DNA of 64,000 nucleotides from Deltaproteobacteria bacterium (GTDB lineage: Bacteria > Desulfobacterota > Syntrophobacteria > Syntrophobacterales > Syntrophobacteraceae). Below, in pieces: positions 1-9,132 of the stretch. The translations under genes and the position numbers were made by a program. Position 1 is the first letter of the stretch, and each line of letters begins with the position of its first letter. The DNA is taken from assembly GCA_012517315.1 (NCBI GenBank), contig JAAYVE010000003.1, positions 1 through 64,000 of the forward strand. Direction: 5' to 3'. Below the pieces are notes generated by a model, which searched no databases, was not told the DNA's origin, and saw only the letters and a list, made by a program, of their open reading frames with translations.

Positions 1-908
1 CTCACCTTGCGGCAGTAGATGAGCCGGCGAAAGCGCTTCCAGGTCCCTCTTCTGTCTCCAAGCTCCACGTACTCCCAAACCGTGCGCTTGTGCTGGTATC
101 TCTTCCAGCCCTCGAGCTTTGCGGGAAGTTCCCTGAGGTTTTTGACGACTCTTCCGGCACAGATGTAGCCGATCCCAAGGCGCTCAAAGCAGTCGAAGAG
201 CTTCTGGTCGAAGAATCCGGAGTCGGAGCGCAGGACAATGGGGACATCAGCCCGGTAGTGCTTTCGGATCTGTCTCACGACGTGTTCGACCATCTTCTCC
301 ACTGTGTCCGAGTGGTTGGAGTGGTGGTCTCCCGCCCGGAAGACGGCATCGATCACAAACCGGCCCCAGCTCATCTGAAGTGGAGCAAAGCCTCTCACCT
401 TCTTGTAGGTGGGCTTCACCCCGTGGCGTTTTCTGGCCTCGTCGTTGTCGAGGACCACCACGTCGATGCCCAGAACAATCACCCGTGGCTTCTCAAGATG
501 GAGCCTCCAGAGGAAGAGCTATTGCAGGAGACGGCGAAAGAGATAAATCCTCGGCCACCAGAAGGCGCCAAAGAACCGCTTGACCGCGTGCGAGGAAATC
601 ATCTGGTGGGCTTCGATGGTCTGTGCGTATCCCATGTCCTCGCCAAGCTGATCGAAGTAGCTCAGGTGCCGACTCGTCCCGTCCACAAAAAAGCACAGGA
701 CCTGCTTGAAGATTTCACCGACGGGTTGACCTTTACAGATCTTGCGCATCGAACCGAAAAGGCGCTCAAGGTGCGGGAAAATTCCAATCCCAGTGAGGTA
801 GCGCACAAAAAGGCTCAGACCACCCCGGCCGCTGAGGGTCTCCCCAGTTGGTTGAGCAACATCAATAGTAGCTTTGGTACAAATATGCTCTGTGGTAGAC
901 TTCTTCAC
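1..908 (-). pseudogene. IS1380-type transposase, interrupted by in-frame TAG and cut by window edge
   Basis: This is a DDE transposase of the IS1380 / transposase DDE group 1 type. The N-terminal 129 residues run from the ATG at 906-908 to a TAG at 519-521. The same frame then stays open to base 1 and encodes the catalytic core, with a segment like VLGIDVVVLDNDEARKRHG, a GVKPTYKKVRGFAPL-like stretch, and RSDSGFFDQKLFD, which resembles the second catalytic Asp region of the family. Because the reading frame is unbroken on both sides of the stop, this is one nonsense change and not a frameshift. The 3' end lies outside the window, so terminal repeats cannot be checked. The element is probably inactive unless the stop is suppressed. 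The family call rests on remembered motifs. Confidence 0.75.
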
Positions 909-1305
909 GTAAACCTCCCACCCAATGGGTTAAGTGTGTGGAAGCCGTGCTGGCCGCACTTTCTTCCATCTAATGACAGCCCGCCTGCTCGTGACCCTCG
1001 GCCACGCGGGGTGTGCTTCCAGAGGCCATTTGAGTGATATGAGGATGGGACCATCACAGACAGATGGGCAGACGTATTGTTGTGCAATGGGGGGGGCCAT
1101 CGAACTACCTTACTCCTAGAAATCAAAGGAACAAGCGCTTCCTGCGGCATTTTTGGAACGGTCTACAGGGATGTATCCAGCCGACCTCTGAATCCTCACC
1201 GGCTGCACTCAGGTCGCTTGACAACATCACCGAGCAGATACACCCATCGAGGAGGGGTCCGTTTATTGCCCCAGCGAAAGGATCGAGATGGGAGGGAAGA
1301 AGCCC
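909..1305. other. intergenic stretch between transposase and decayed export operon
   Basis: About 400 bases hold no gene I can support. The stretch should include the right end of the IS1380-like element, but without the left end I cannot define its terminal inverted repeat. A plus-strand open frame from 1064 enters the next pseudogene, but its first 110 or so residues resemble nothing and probably are not coding. A run of eight Gs lies near 1090. Confidence 0.4.
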
Positions 1306-2098
1306 ATGCGATCTTTCCGGCCACCCGTCGCACTGCTGGAAGCCATTTTTCTTGGCGTCCCCTTCTCCATACATGCCCTGGAGCGGTCCCCCTGATACCT
1401 TTCTCAAAGACGGCAAACTGGATATCGACGCCGTCGTAAAGCATTTCGAAGACATCTACCGCTCCGACAGCAGCATTGTCATTGTCGAAGTCACTGTCAC
1501 CCGCCCGCGCGGCGCACGGAACATGACCATGAAAATCTGGACCAGGGGTGGTGACAAGGCCCTCATCGTCATCCAGCAACCCGCCCGCGATGCAGGGACG
1601 GCGACGTTGAAGGTGGACACCAACTTGTGGATCTACCTGCCGCGCATCAAGCGTACCATCCGCATTCCCCCCTCCATGATGCTGGCTTCCTGCATGGGTA
1701 CTGATCTGATAAACGACGACCTCGTCCGGGAAACGTCGTTCAGTGAGGACTATGGCTACCGGCTGGTCAGCCCTTCCGTTGACCCCCCGGGCTGGCTGGT
1801 TCGATTCGATGCCAGGCCCGGGTTCGTCGGCTTATAGAACCACGTCGAGTTGGTCTTTTCGGAGGACGGCACGATCCCCCTTCAGGGCCGCTATTTCGAT
1901 CGGAAGGACCGCCTGGCGCGTACAATCCACTGGGACGACGTGCGTGAGTTCGACGGCCGGCGCCTTCCCCTTCACATGACACTTGTGCCCGAAGACGATA
2001 AGGGATACAGGACCGAGATGCGTTACCAGGCAATCCGGTTCAACGCGGACGTGACGGAGGACACCTTCAGCCTCTCAAACCTTGAGCGGCACCGCTGA
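1306..2098 (+). pseudogene. LolA-like outer-membrane lipoprotein-sorting protein, degraded
   Basis: The original start was probably the ATG at 1306, behind a GGGAGGGAAGAAG ribosome site. It opens a short signal-peptide-like segment (VALLEAIFLGVPFSIHAL) that ends at TGA 1393 just after a C5 run. The rest continues in the +1 frame from about 1390 (DTFLKDGKLDIDAVVKHFED onward). It includes a typical LolA-like stretch with LWIYLPRIKRTIRIPPSMMLAS and ends TFSLSNLERHR. That second part has a TAG at 1835-1837, where relatives appear to have Trp, and then reads on in the same frame. One frameshift plus one nonsense codon make it a pseudogene. Such periplasmic proteins usually sit with MacB-type permeases, as here. 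Confidence 0.72.
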
Positions 2099-2112
2099 TC
2101 GAAAGACAAGTC

Positions 2113-3363
2113 ATGACGATCTTGCGCATCGCCTGGCGAAACCTCGGTCGCAACCCAAAGCGCTCGCTCCTGTCGCTGGAAGTCGTCGCTCTGGCCCAGA
2201 CAACCCTGATGTTCGTCAACGGTCTGATGGCCGGTTCTCACGACCAGATGCTCCAGACGATCACCGGACCCATGCTCGGCAATGTGCAGGTGCACCATCC
2301 AAGATGGGAAGAAGAACGATCCATCGACCTCACCATCGGACGCCTCACGGCGGTGCGGAGCCAAATCGCTCCACTGCCATCCGTGGAGACGATTTTGCCG
2401 CGCATCTATGCACCGGCCTTGGCGGCTTCAGGTGAAAAGAAGGACGAACCCGCCCGCGCCGAACCGGCCATGACCCTGGGAATGGAGATTGTTGCGGAGT
2501 CCGAAAAAGGCGGCCTCCTGGAATCGTTGCCCGACCAGGCACATCCCCATGGAAACAGGGTGGTCGTCGGCCGTATCCTGGCTAACCGACTTCACCTGGT
2601 CCAGGGGCAGCAACTGGCGGTCATCGGCCAGGATGTGGACGGCTTTCCCGTGAGCGATCTCTTCACCATCAGAGCCATCATGGAGAGCCCCGTGGACCTC
2701 GTTAAGACGCGCGGCGTGGTGATGTCCCGGGAAACGGCAGCGGAACTCATGAGATTACTCGACCAGGCGCATGAGATCGTGATCTGGGGATCGAGTATTG
2801 CGGGAGCCGACGCCCCTGGCCGGTGAAATCGCCGCTCTTCCCGCCGTTTCGGAAATGCAGGTTCTCTCCTGGAGGCAGGCGATGCCGGATTCAGTCGCAT
2901 GATCGAAATGAAGAACCGTTTCCATCTGATCTTCCTTGCGATTGTGCTCGCGGCCGCCGCCGCAGGCATTGCCAACACCTCCATGATGTCCACCGTCGAA
3001 AGGACACGCGAATTCGGCATGCTCTTGGCGAGCGGCCTGCGCCCGGCCCGGGTGATACGCATGGTCTTGATGGAGTCGGTCCTGCTGGGATTGATTGGAG
3101 TCCTCATGGGTTCCCTTGTTGTCGGTTCGCTTCTCGTGTTGTTCACGGGGCGAACGGGTATCAACTACGCACTGCTGGCAGGGATGGAGTCGGCGGACAT
3201 AGCCTTCGGCGGGGTGAGCATCTCTTATGTCATCTACCCAAGGTTCGGACCCAGGCAGTTGCTCTTGGGATTCCTGGCAGTGACACTCACATCCGTTGTG
3301 GCGTCCACGTGGGCCGCCTCCCTCACGGGGCGACTGGAACCAGCAAAGGCGATGCGCCCGTGA
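2113..3363 (+). pseudogene. FtsX/MacB-type ABC transporter permease, two frameshifts
   Basis: This is an inner-membrane permease of the LolE/MacB type. It has an N-terminal transmembrane start (MTILRIAWRNLGRNPKRS), a periplasmic domain, and the C-terminal FtsX core (IVLAAAAAGIANTSMMSTVERTREFGMLLASG). The first frame stops at TGA 2824. The expected linking segment (AGEIAALPAVSEMQVLSWRQ) lies in frame 2 from about 2813 to 2899, and the C-terminal core returns to the original frame at 2899. Two compensating indels, near 2800-2815 and 2890-2899, therefore break the gene. It would have worked with the LolA-like protein upstream and an ATPase that is not in the window. Confidence 0.78.
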
Positions 3364-4020
3364 CGGGAAGGAATTCCGCGAAATACGCTCTGCGCAGCCT
3401 GTGGCGCCATCCGCAGCGGACGATTCTCTCCATGCTCGGAGTCGGAATCGGAGTCGCTCTAGGTGTGACCGCCACCTGCTGGATTCGCGGCGGGGCGGAA
3501 ATGCAGATACGGGCCGTATCCGAGAGCGGGACGGGTCATCTGCGCATCGTTCCCATGGGCTGGAGCGCCGAACGGGAGAACACGTCGAGGCTCCCCGACG
3601 GGCAGGAAATCGCCGGGGGCGTCCATTCTACCCCTTTCGTGATGCACGCCGCTCCCCGCAGGCGAGTGAACGGACTCCTCGCTCTCGGCAATCGCAGCGT
3701 AGGCGTCGAAATCCTAGGCGTCAAGCCGGATTTGGAACGCCAAGCAAATCGCATTGTGTTCAGGAGCGTAATCGCCGGACGCTATCTGAACCGGGAGGAC
3801 CCGGGTAAAGTCGTCATCGGGCATACCATCGCCGAACGACCGCGCGTCGATGTGGATGACGATCTCTACGTGACACTCTCGGGTGCGGATGGAATTCGCG
3901 GCGCCATGCTGCCCATCGTGGGCATCCTGAAGACCGGTTTGCGAAACCTGGACACCGGCAATTTGCCACGTCACCCTTGAGACCCTGGAGGAGATATCTG
4001 GCTACCCAGGGACCGGAGAA
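3360..4020 (+). pseudogene. second FtsX/MacB-type permease, 3'-truncated
   Basis: The gene starts at a GTG that overlaps the end of the previous gene. The protein opens TGRNSAKYALRSLWRHPQRT and has one transmembrane stretch (ILSMLGVGIGVALGVTATCW) and part of the periplasmic domain. The frame ends at TGA 3978. The homologous sequence (CHVTLETLEEISGYPG) continues one frame away from about 3961 to roughly 4015, so there is a frameshift near 3955-3960. The C-terminal FtsX core with its three membrane segments is missing. At about 4015-4035 the sequence changes to unrelated coding DNA. This is the remnant of the second permease of a heteromeric exporter. Confidence 0.75.
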
Positions 4021-4356
4021 ATCCGCAGTCTGGAAGGCATGATGCAGGATGATGCCCTGATGGGGAAGGTGGCTGCGCGTTCTCCCAAGGGCGAGGCTCT
4101 GATGCAGGACCCCGAGGCACGCCGGCATATCGCGGATACCATCAGAACACACTGGAAAGCCTGGGTGGACGAGAAGCTACCGGCTCTGGGCGGCAGGACG
4201 CCCCGTGAAGCGGTAACAGACAGTGGCGGCAGAGAAGCGGTGGAAGCTTTGCTCCTCGATGCCGAACGACGAGGAAAAGAGGATCCCACCACGGGAGAGA
4301 TGAATCGAGACGGGATTCGGTTGGCCAGGAAGCTCCTCGGGCTGATCAAGTCCTGA
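4021..4356 (+). pseudogene. C-terminal fragment of an unrelated protein (possibly MbcA/ParS/Xre or SEC-C associated domain)
   Basis: The open frame that holds the end of the second permease runs straight into about 110 residues of different character, ending LLGLIKS and TGA. The core HWKAWVDEKLPALGGRTP followed by REAV and a GREAVEALL stretch resembles a domain I associate with MbcA/ParS/Xre-type antitoxins or SEC-C motif proteins; this recall is weak. No start codon with a convincing ribosome site precedes it except ATG 4039. I read it as the 3' end of another gene joined to the truncated permease by a deletion. Confidence 0.4.
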
Positions 4357-4599
4357 CCTGGCGAACAACAACCAGACGCTTGAAAAAGGGCGGTATCAGT
4401 TTACCAAGCCCCTGTGTATCGTTGCGGGAAGCTGGAGGAAACCTTTCTGGTTCACCCAGACGGTGAGGGTTCTTGTCTTGCTGAGAGAGCTCCCCTGTGC
4501 AGGCAACGGTCGACGCACGATCCAGTTGAAAGAAAACAAATCCGAAATACCGATCTGGACCTTATCAGTGATATAACCGGCTTGAATGTCAACATATAA

Positions 4600-4952
4600 T
4601 GGTGGAGGCGGCGGGAGTTGAACCCGCGTCCGAAAGCATTCCACCCAAGCGTCTACATGCATATCCCGCGTTTAAAGTTTCGCTGCGGCGATCTCCCACG
4701 GGCAGGATTCCATCGCAGCTAGCCCACGAAGTTTCATCTCCAGTGCTGCAGGCGACGCACCGGAAACTATCCCGCTGAGTCGACGCTCCGTATGACTGGG
4801 CGGGAGCCAGCCAAGGGAACGGCAGCCGCTTAAGCGGCTACGGCGTACGCATAGTCGTCTGCGTTTACTTTGTTCCCAGATGTTTAACGAGCACCCAGGA
4901 CCTCGGCATGCAACTTGAGCTTCTCTACCCCCGTCGAACCCGTTTCGCCCCC
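4600..4952 (-). ncRNA. ssrA: tmRNA (SsrA), one-piece
   Basis: tmRNA rescues stalled ribosomes. The minus strand has the 5' end GGGGGCG (4952 downward), pairing with CGCCTCC before the 3' CCA at 4600-4602, in a seven-pair acceptor stem with one G-U. The 3' T-arm contains GGTTCAACTCCC. The 5' part has AACGGGTTCGACGGGGG, as in the tRNA-like domain of tmRNAs. The tag frame at 4830-4862 reads ADDYAYAVAA then TAA, a normal degradation tag. The length of about 353 nt fits a one-piece tmRNA. A promoter lies just upstream at 4982-5009. Confidence 0.96.
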
Positions 4953-4981
4953 ATAAATTGATCACTCGCTCGACTGATTCC

Positions 4982-5009
4982 ATTATAGCCTCGCACGATG
5001 AACCGTCAA
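4982..5009 (-). promoter_or_regulatory. sigma-70 promoter of ssrA
   Basis: Reading the minus strand, TTGACG (5004-5009) is separated by 16 bases from TATAAT (4982-4987). Transcription would start near 4975, giving a leader of about 23 bases that RNase P would remove to form the tmRNA 5' end at 4952. It is close to consensus, as expected for a strongly expressed stable RNA. Confidence 0.75.
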
Positions 5010-5362
5010 GTGGTCAAAAACAATGTGAACCAGCTGGCAAACGGAAGGCCCTTCCGCAGGGTTTTCCACATTGTAGGCATTCCACCACAGATTGGGCAGG
5101 ATCATCGGTTGCCCTGTTGGAGCCAAATTGATATGCTCCGTCAACTCTTGCGGGATGAGGAAATGTGAGCGATCCCCATGTACTCGGCGAATTGGGTCGC
5201 ATTTGAAAAGTGCACACCCCGCCTCGCCAGATGCCACCAAAGGCGGGGGCCATCGAAGGCGATTTCCCCTCCGGATCCGCGCTTCCACAGCGAATTGGGC
5301 AATACGTTGACCGGAGGAGATCCTCCGACCCCTACTGCAGCACAAATATTAAGCGAGCCTTT
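5010..5362. other. divergent intergenic region between ssrA and the AsmA-like gene
   Basis: About 350 bases have no gene I can support. A minus-strand open frame (4983-5345) and a plus-strand extension of the next gene cross it. Neither has recognisable protein features, and both run into the ssrA promoter or the gene leader. The stretch probably carries the promoter of the downstream AsmA-like gene, but no clear box was found. Confidence 0.5.
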
Positions 5363-8300
5363 ATGCCGATCCACAGGAAAACCGTTTTCACTCTCATGGT
5401 GATCTTTGCATTCCTCCTGATCGTCGCCGGAGGGTTTTTTTTCACCGTGCCCCCCATCCTTGACTCGAACCTGGTGAAGGAACGGCTTCTTGCCGAAATC
5501 GAAGCCCGGACCGGGACGCGCGCCAATTATTCCGGCGCGGTTACGCGATTCTTCCCCATTCCTTCCGTCACCCTGCAAGAAGGCAGTCTGGATGCACCCT
5601 ATGGTGTTCGCGTCTCCTTTCGGACCCTGAAAGTCACCCCGAAGATTCTGCCTCTGTTCGTCGGAAGGCTTCGGTTGGATGCGTTGCATCTGGACTCCCC
5701 CATCATCGGAATCCGGCTATCTCTGAAAACATCCCCGGACCAAGAAGAAGAGAAGTTTGCCGCTGACTCGCCCCCCAGAAGAGACCTCCTAGCCTTTGGG
5801 GGGGCCATTCTGCCCCTTGCAGTCCATGACGTCTCCTTGTCGCTTGCAAACGGAGAAATTCATGTGGACAGAGGGGAAGGAACCTTTTTGTCCGTGGCGG
5901 TAAAGGAAGGATACTTGGCCAGTCGATCGGGAAACCTCTCGTTCCGTCTGGACTCCGCATCGAACGTTTGGAAACGATTGGCACTGGAGGGGAAATTCCA
6001 CCTCACAAAATGGACCGCCCGTGGACAACTGGTGCTTGAGGGTTTCCTCCCGGAGACTCTTGTCCCTGTCGTTTTCCCTCGATTGCCTCTGGCATTTCCC
6101 CGGTCGGAAATCAATTTGAAAACAGTGGTTGAAGCCCTGGCTCCGAGAGATTTCCTGGTGACTTACAGCGCTTCCGTCCCATCCATGACGCTTCGCAGAG
6201 GCGCCGTGGAGGAACACCTCTCCGGGAGCAATCTCCAGGGAAGCGTCCGCTTCCAAGCCGGCAGGAACCTAGAAATTCTCCTGGAACAAGCGCACTTCGA
6301 CGCCCCCCGGTTTGCACTGAGCGGCCGGTACTCCATGGATTTCACGGCTCCCGACACACATCTTGAATTGAAGGGAAAGGACGTGGATGCCGAAGGATTC
6401 GGCAGGGTGTTCCTCGTGCTCTTCGGCAACAACCGGACGATCCAAAGAATCTTTGAGATCATCCGGGGAGGGCGTGTGCCTTCCATCGAGTTCGTGTCTC
6501 ACGGCAGGAATCCAAGGGAGTTGCACAAGACGGAGAACTTCCTCATCCGCGGCAACATGACGGATGGCAGGATCTTCGTTCCCGAGGTGGAGTTGGATGT
6601 AGAGGAGGCGAGCGGGGACGTTGTGATCTCCAAGGGAGTGATGGAGGGCACGAATCTACAGGGGCGGTCGGGAAAATCCCTGGGAAGGAGCGGAAGTCTT
6701 ACCATCGGCTTCAAGAGGGACCGGTACGGCAATGCCCCCTTCAAGCTGGACATCGAGTTGGATGCGGATTTGGCCGAATTGCCGCCTGTTCTGCAGCGGG
6801 TGGTGCGAAACGAGGACTTTCTCCACGAAATCGGCCTCATCGAAAAGATTCAGGGAAGGGCTCGGGGTAGACTGCTTCTCGGGGACAGTTTCAAGAGCGT
6901 GCAAGCCCGAGTGGAGGCAAAGGAATTCGCCACATCGGCTCTTTACAAGAGAATTCCTTATCCAATCGATGTGCGCGGTGAGGACTTTGTATATGAAGAA
7001 GACCGGGTGAGCATAGGTCTTGCGCAGGGAAGCATTGGTCAATCGAAGCTTTCGGGTGTCTCGGGTTCTCTGAACTGGCACGAGGAATCCACCCTCCACA
7101 TCTCTGCCGCATCCCCATGTTCCGTCTCACTGGAAGATGTCTTCCTTTGGCTTGTATCCTATGAGAATCTCAGGGAACGCCTCAAGAATTACGATTTTCT
7201 GAAAGGCATTTTGCACTTGGAGACCCTCGACCTCAAAGGACCGACGAGGCGTGCTCAGGAATGGAGATTCGTGGGGAGGGGAAGTCTGGAAAACTTCATT
7301 GTCTCATCCAGTTACGCGTCCAAGCCCCTCGAGATAAGAACCGGCAGAGTGGAGGCCACCCAGGACCAGTTGCAGTTTCAGGATTGCAACGCCTCGCTCC
7401 TTGACGCGTCTCTGTTGGCTTCAGGTATTCTCAAGGGGTTTTGGAGTGATCTGACCGAGATGGACCTCTCCGTGGGCGGCACCGTGAGTCCATCATTCAA
7501 TCAATGGCTCACGACGATGATACCGGGAAAGCACTATGTGGAGCTGCGCAGTCCTTACACGATTTCACAGGGAAGGTTCCTCTGGTACAAGGAGGGTCGG
7601 TTCGGTTTTGCCGGAAGCCTCACCACGCCGGAAGGAACTGTTGCCCAACTGGACCTGATGAAAGACCGAGAGGGGCTCATCATGCGCCAGGTCCGCATCA
7701 GCGATCCAGACTCGGAGGCGGAGATCTCCGCCGCCCTGAAGGAGGGGCTTCTAAGCATCGGCATGGACGGAAACCTTTCCAGCGGGAGCCTCAGTCGTCT
7801 GCTGGTAGACAACCCCGTGCGAGGGGGCCGCTTTCATGGCAGCCTCCATGCGGTGATCTCCCTCGAGAACCCGGCAGAATCCCAGGTTCACGGCGATTTC
7901 AAGCTCCAGGGGTTGCAATACTCTGGTTCTCAACTTTCCCCCCTTTTCGTGGAACACCTTTCCGGGTCCGCAGCAGGGAACTCCTTCAGGATCCAGCAAA
8001 GCCGCATCTCCTGGCAGGGAGTACCTATGGAGGTCAGCGGCCGCGCCTCTTTTTCGAGAGGCGCCTGCAACCTGGATCTTGACCTGAGGGCGGATCGCCT
8101 GGAATGGGATGTGCTCTTCCCGACTCACGAGACATCCAAGGGCGATGACATGAGCGGTGAGAAACCGAGGAGGCAGTCGGTCCACCTGCTGGGAACCGTG
8201 AGGGTGACGTCCGGTTCCTTCATCCACGGAAAGACCCGCTGGGAACCTTTCAAAGGTGAACTGCAACTGAACCAACACGGCTTTCTGGTCACCGTTGCAG

Positions 8301-9019
8301 ATTCCAAGTTGTGCGGCATTCCCCTCCAGGGACAACTGGAGCTCTCAGGACAGGACGTGGAGCTAAAGGTGAAGCCCTTGGCGAAACACGATGATCTGGA
8401 CGCAACGGTCAGTTGCCTTTGGGACAAGCCCGGCCTCGTGAAAGGCACATATGGGCTCACCGGCGACCTGGAAGCGAGAGGCGACAAGGAGACTCTCAGA
8501 GCCAATGGAATCCTACGTTCCCTCAAAGGGAATCTTCAACTGGACGCCGAGGGAGGAAGGATCTATCGGCTGGGGCTGTTGGCCAAGATCCTTTCCGTTC
8601 TGAATGTGACGGAGATCTACAGGGGAAAGCTCCCCGACCTGGTGGAACAAGGGTTCGAATATGACACAATCAAGGGCCGCGGTGCGTTGGAAGGGGGAAA
8701 GCTGCACCTGGAGGAATTCATCATCGCAGCCCCTTCCATGAAGATGTTTTGGCAGGGTGAGGTGGACCTGGCGAAAAACGAAGTGAACCTCACCCTGCTG
8801 ATCGCTCCGCTTAGGACTTTCGATCGGGTCATCGACAACGTCCCTTTGGTGGGGAGCCTGATCGGAGGTTCCGTCATTTCCATCCCGGTGCAGGTGACAG
8901 GCAATGCAGACGATCCCACGGTGATTCCTCTCTCCCCCAGCGCAGTGGGTTCGAAGCTCCTAGGCCACGTGAAACGGGTCTTCCGGCTCCCCCTTCGGTT
9001 GATTCAGCCGCTCCGCTAG
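5363..9019 (+). CDS. AsmA/YhdP-like envelope protein, 1,218 aa
   Basis: This is a large membrane-anchored periplasmic protein of the AsmA/TamB/YhdP superfamily. These long beta-groove proteins bridge the envelope and are linked to phospholipid transport to the outer membrane. An N-terminal membrane segment (about residues 8-30, VFTLMVIFAFLLIVAGG) is followed by an AsmA-like N-terminal part and long repetitive beta-rich sequence. The C-terminal AsmA_2-like domain includes LLAKILSVLNVTEIYRGKLP, a VDLAKNEVNLTL stretch and a final VPLVGSLIGGSVISIPVQVTG. I chose ATG 5363 because the anchor follows directly; the open frame extends further upstream without any feature. It is transcribed alone, convergent with cooS. 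Confidence 0.85.
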   Translation: MPIHRKTVFTLMVIFAFLLIVAGGFFFTVPPILDSNLVKERLLAEIEARTGTRANYSGAVTRFFPIPSVTLQEGSLDAPYGVRVSFRTLKVTPKILPLFVGRLRLDALHLDSPIIGIRLSLKTSPDQEEEKFAADSPPRRDLLAFGGAILPLAVHDVSLSLANGEIHVDRGEGTFLSVAVKEGYLASRSGNLSFRLDSASNVWKRLALEGKFHLTKWTARGQLVLEGFLPETLVPVVFPRLPLAFPRSEINLKTVVEALAPRDFLVTYSASVPSMTLRRGAVEEHLSGSNLQGSVRFQAGRNLEILLEQAHFDAPRFALSGRYSMDFTAPDTHLELKGKDVDAEGFGRVFLVLFGNNRTIQRIFEIIRGGRVPSIEFVSHGRNPRELHKTENFLIRGNMTDGRIFVPEVELDVEEASGDVVISKGVMEGTNLQGRSGKSLGRSGSLTIGFKRDRYGNAPFKLDIELDADLAELPPVLQRVVRNEDFLHEIGLIEKIQGRARGRLLLGDSFKSVQARVEAKEFATSALYKRIPYPIDVRGEDFVYEEDRVSIGLAQGSIGQSKLSGVSGSLNWHEESTLHISAASPCSVSLEDVFLWLVSYENLRERLKNYDFLKGILHLETLDLKGPTRRAQEWRFVGRGSLENFIVSSSYASKPLEIRTGRVEATQDQLQFQDCNASLLDASLLASGILKGFWSDLTEMDLSVGGTVSPSFNQWLTTMIPGKHYVELRSPYTISQGRFLWYKEGRFGFAGSLTTPEGTVAQLDLMKDREGLIMRQVRISDPDSEAEISAALKEGLLSIGMDGNLSSGSLSRLLVDNPVRGGRFHGSLHAVISLENPAESQVHGDFKLQGLQYSGSQLSPLFVEHLSGSAAGNSFRIQQSRISWQGVPMEVSGRASFSRGACNLDLDLRADRLEWDVLFPTHETSKGDDMSGEKPRRQSVHLLGTVRVTSGSFIHGKTRWEPFKGELQLNQHGFLVTVADSKLCGIPLQGQLELSGQDVELKVKPLAKHDDLDATVSCLWDKPGLVKGTYGLTGDLEARGDKETLRANGILRSLKGNLQLDAEGGRIYRLGLLAKILSVLNVTEIYRGKLPDLVEQGFEYDTIKGRGALEGGKLHLEEFIIAAPSMKMFWQGEVDLAKNEVNLTLLIAPLRTFDRVIDNVPLVGSLIGGSVISIPVQVTGNADDPTVIPLSPSAVGSKLLGHVKRVFRLPLRLIQPLR

Positions 9020-9132
9020 CACCGCTGGTTTTCTGCAGCATTCCCCAGGGCGGGCCAACCCTTCACCACTCCGGTCAGGAGACAGGCGGGCACCAGCTTA
9101 GATAGATCTGCCAACCCACGGGTCATTCGACT

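Noticed and set aside
90-1037. 315-residue plus-strand open frame at the left edge
   Set aside because: It is antisense to the transposase, whose motifs are clear on the minus strand.
519-1837. Pyrrolysine or amber recoding at the two in-frame TAG codons (519 and 1835)
   Set aside because: Neighbouring frameshifts and truncation show decay, and neither family uses pyrrolysine.
2824-2826. TGA as a possible selenocysteine codon in the first permease
   Set aside because: The homologous linker lies in a different frame, so the TGA results from a frameshift. No SECIS-like hairpin was seen after it.
4983-5345. 120-residue minus-strand open frame between ssrA and the AsmA-like gene
   Set aside because: There is no protein similarity or ribosome site, and it overlaps the ssrA promoter.
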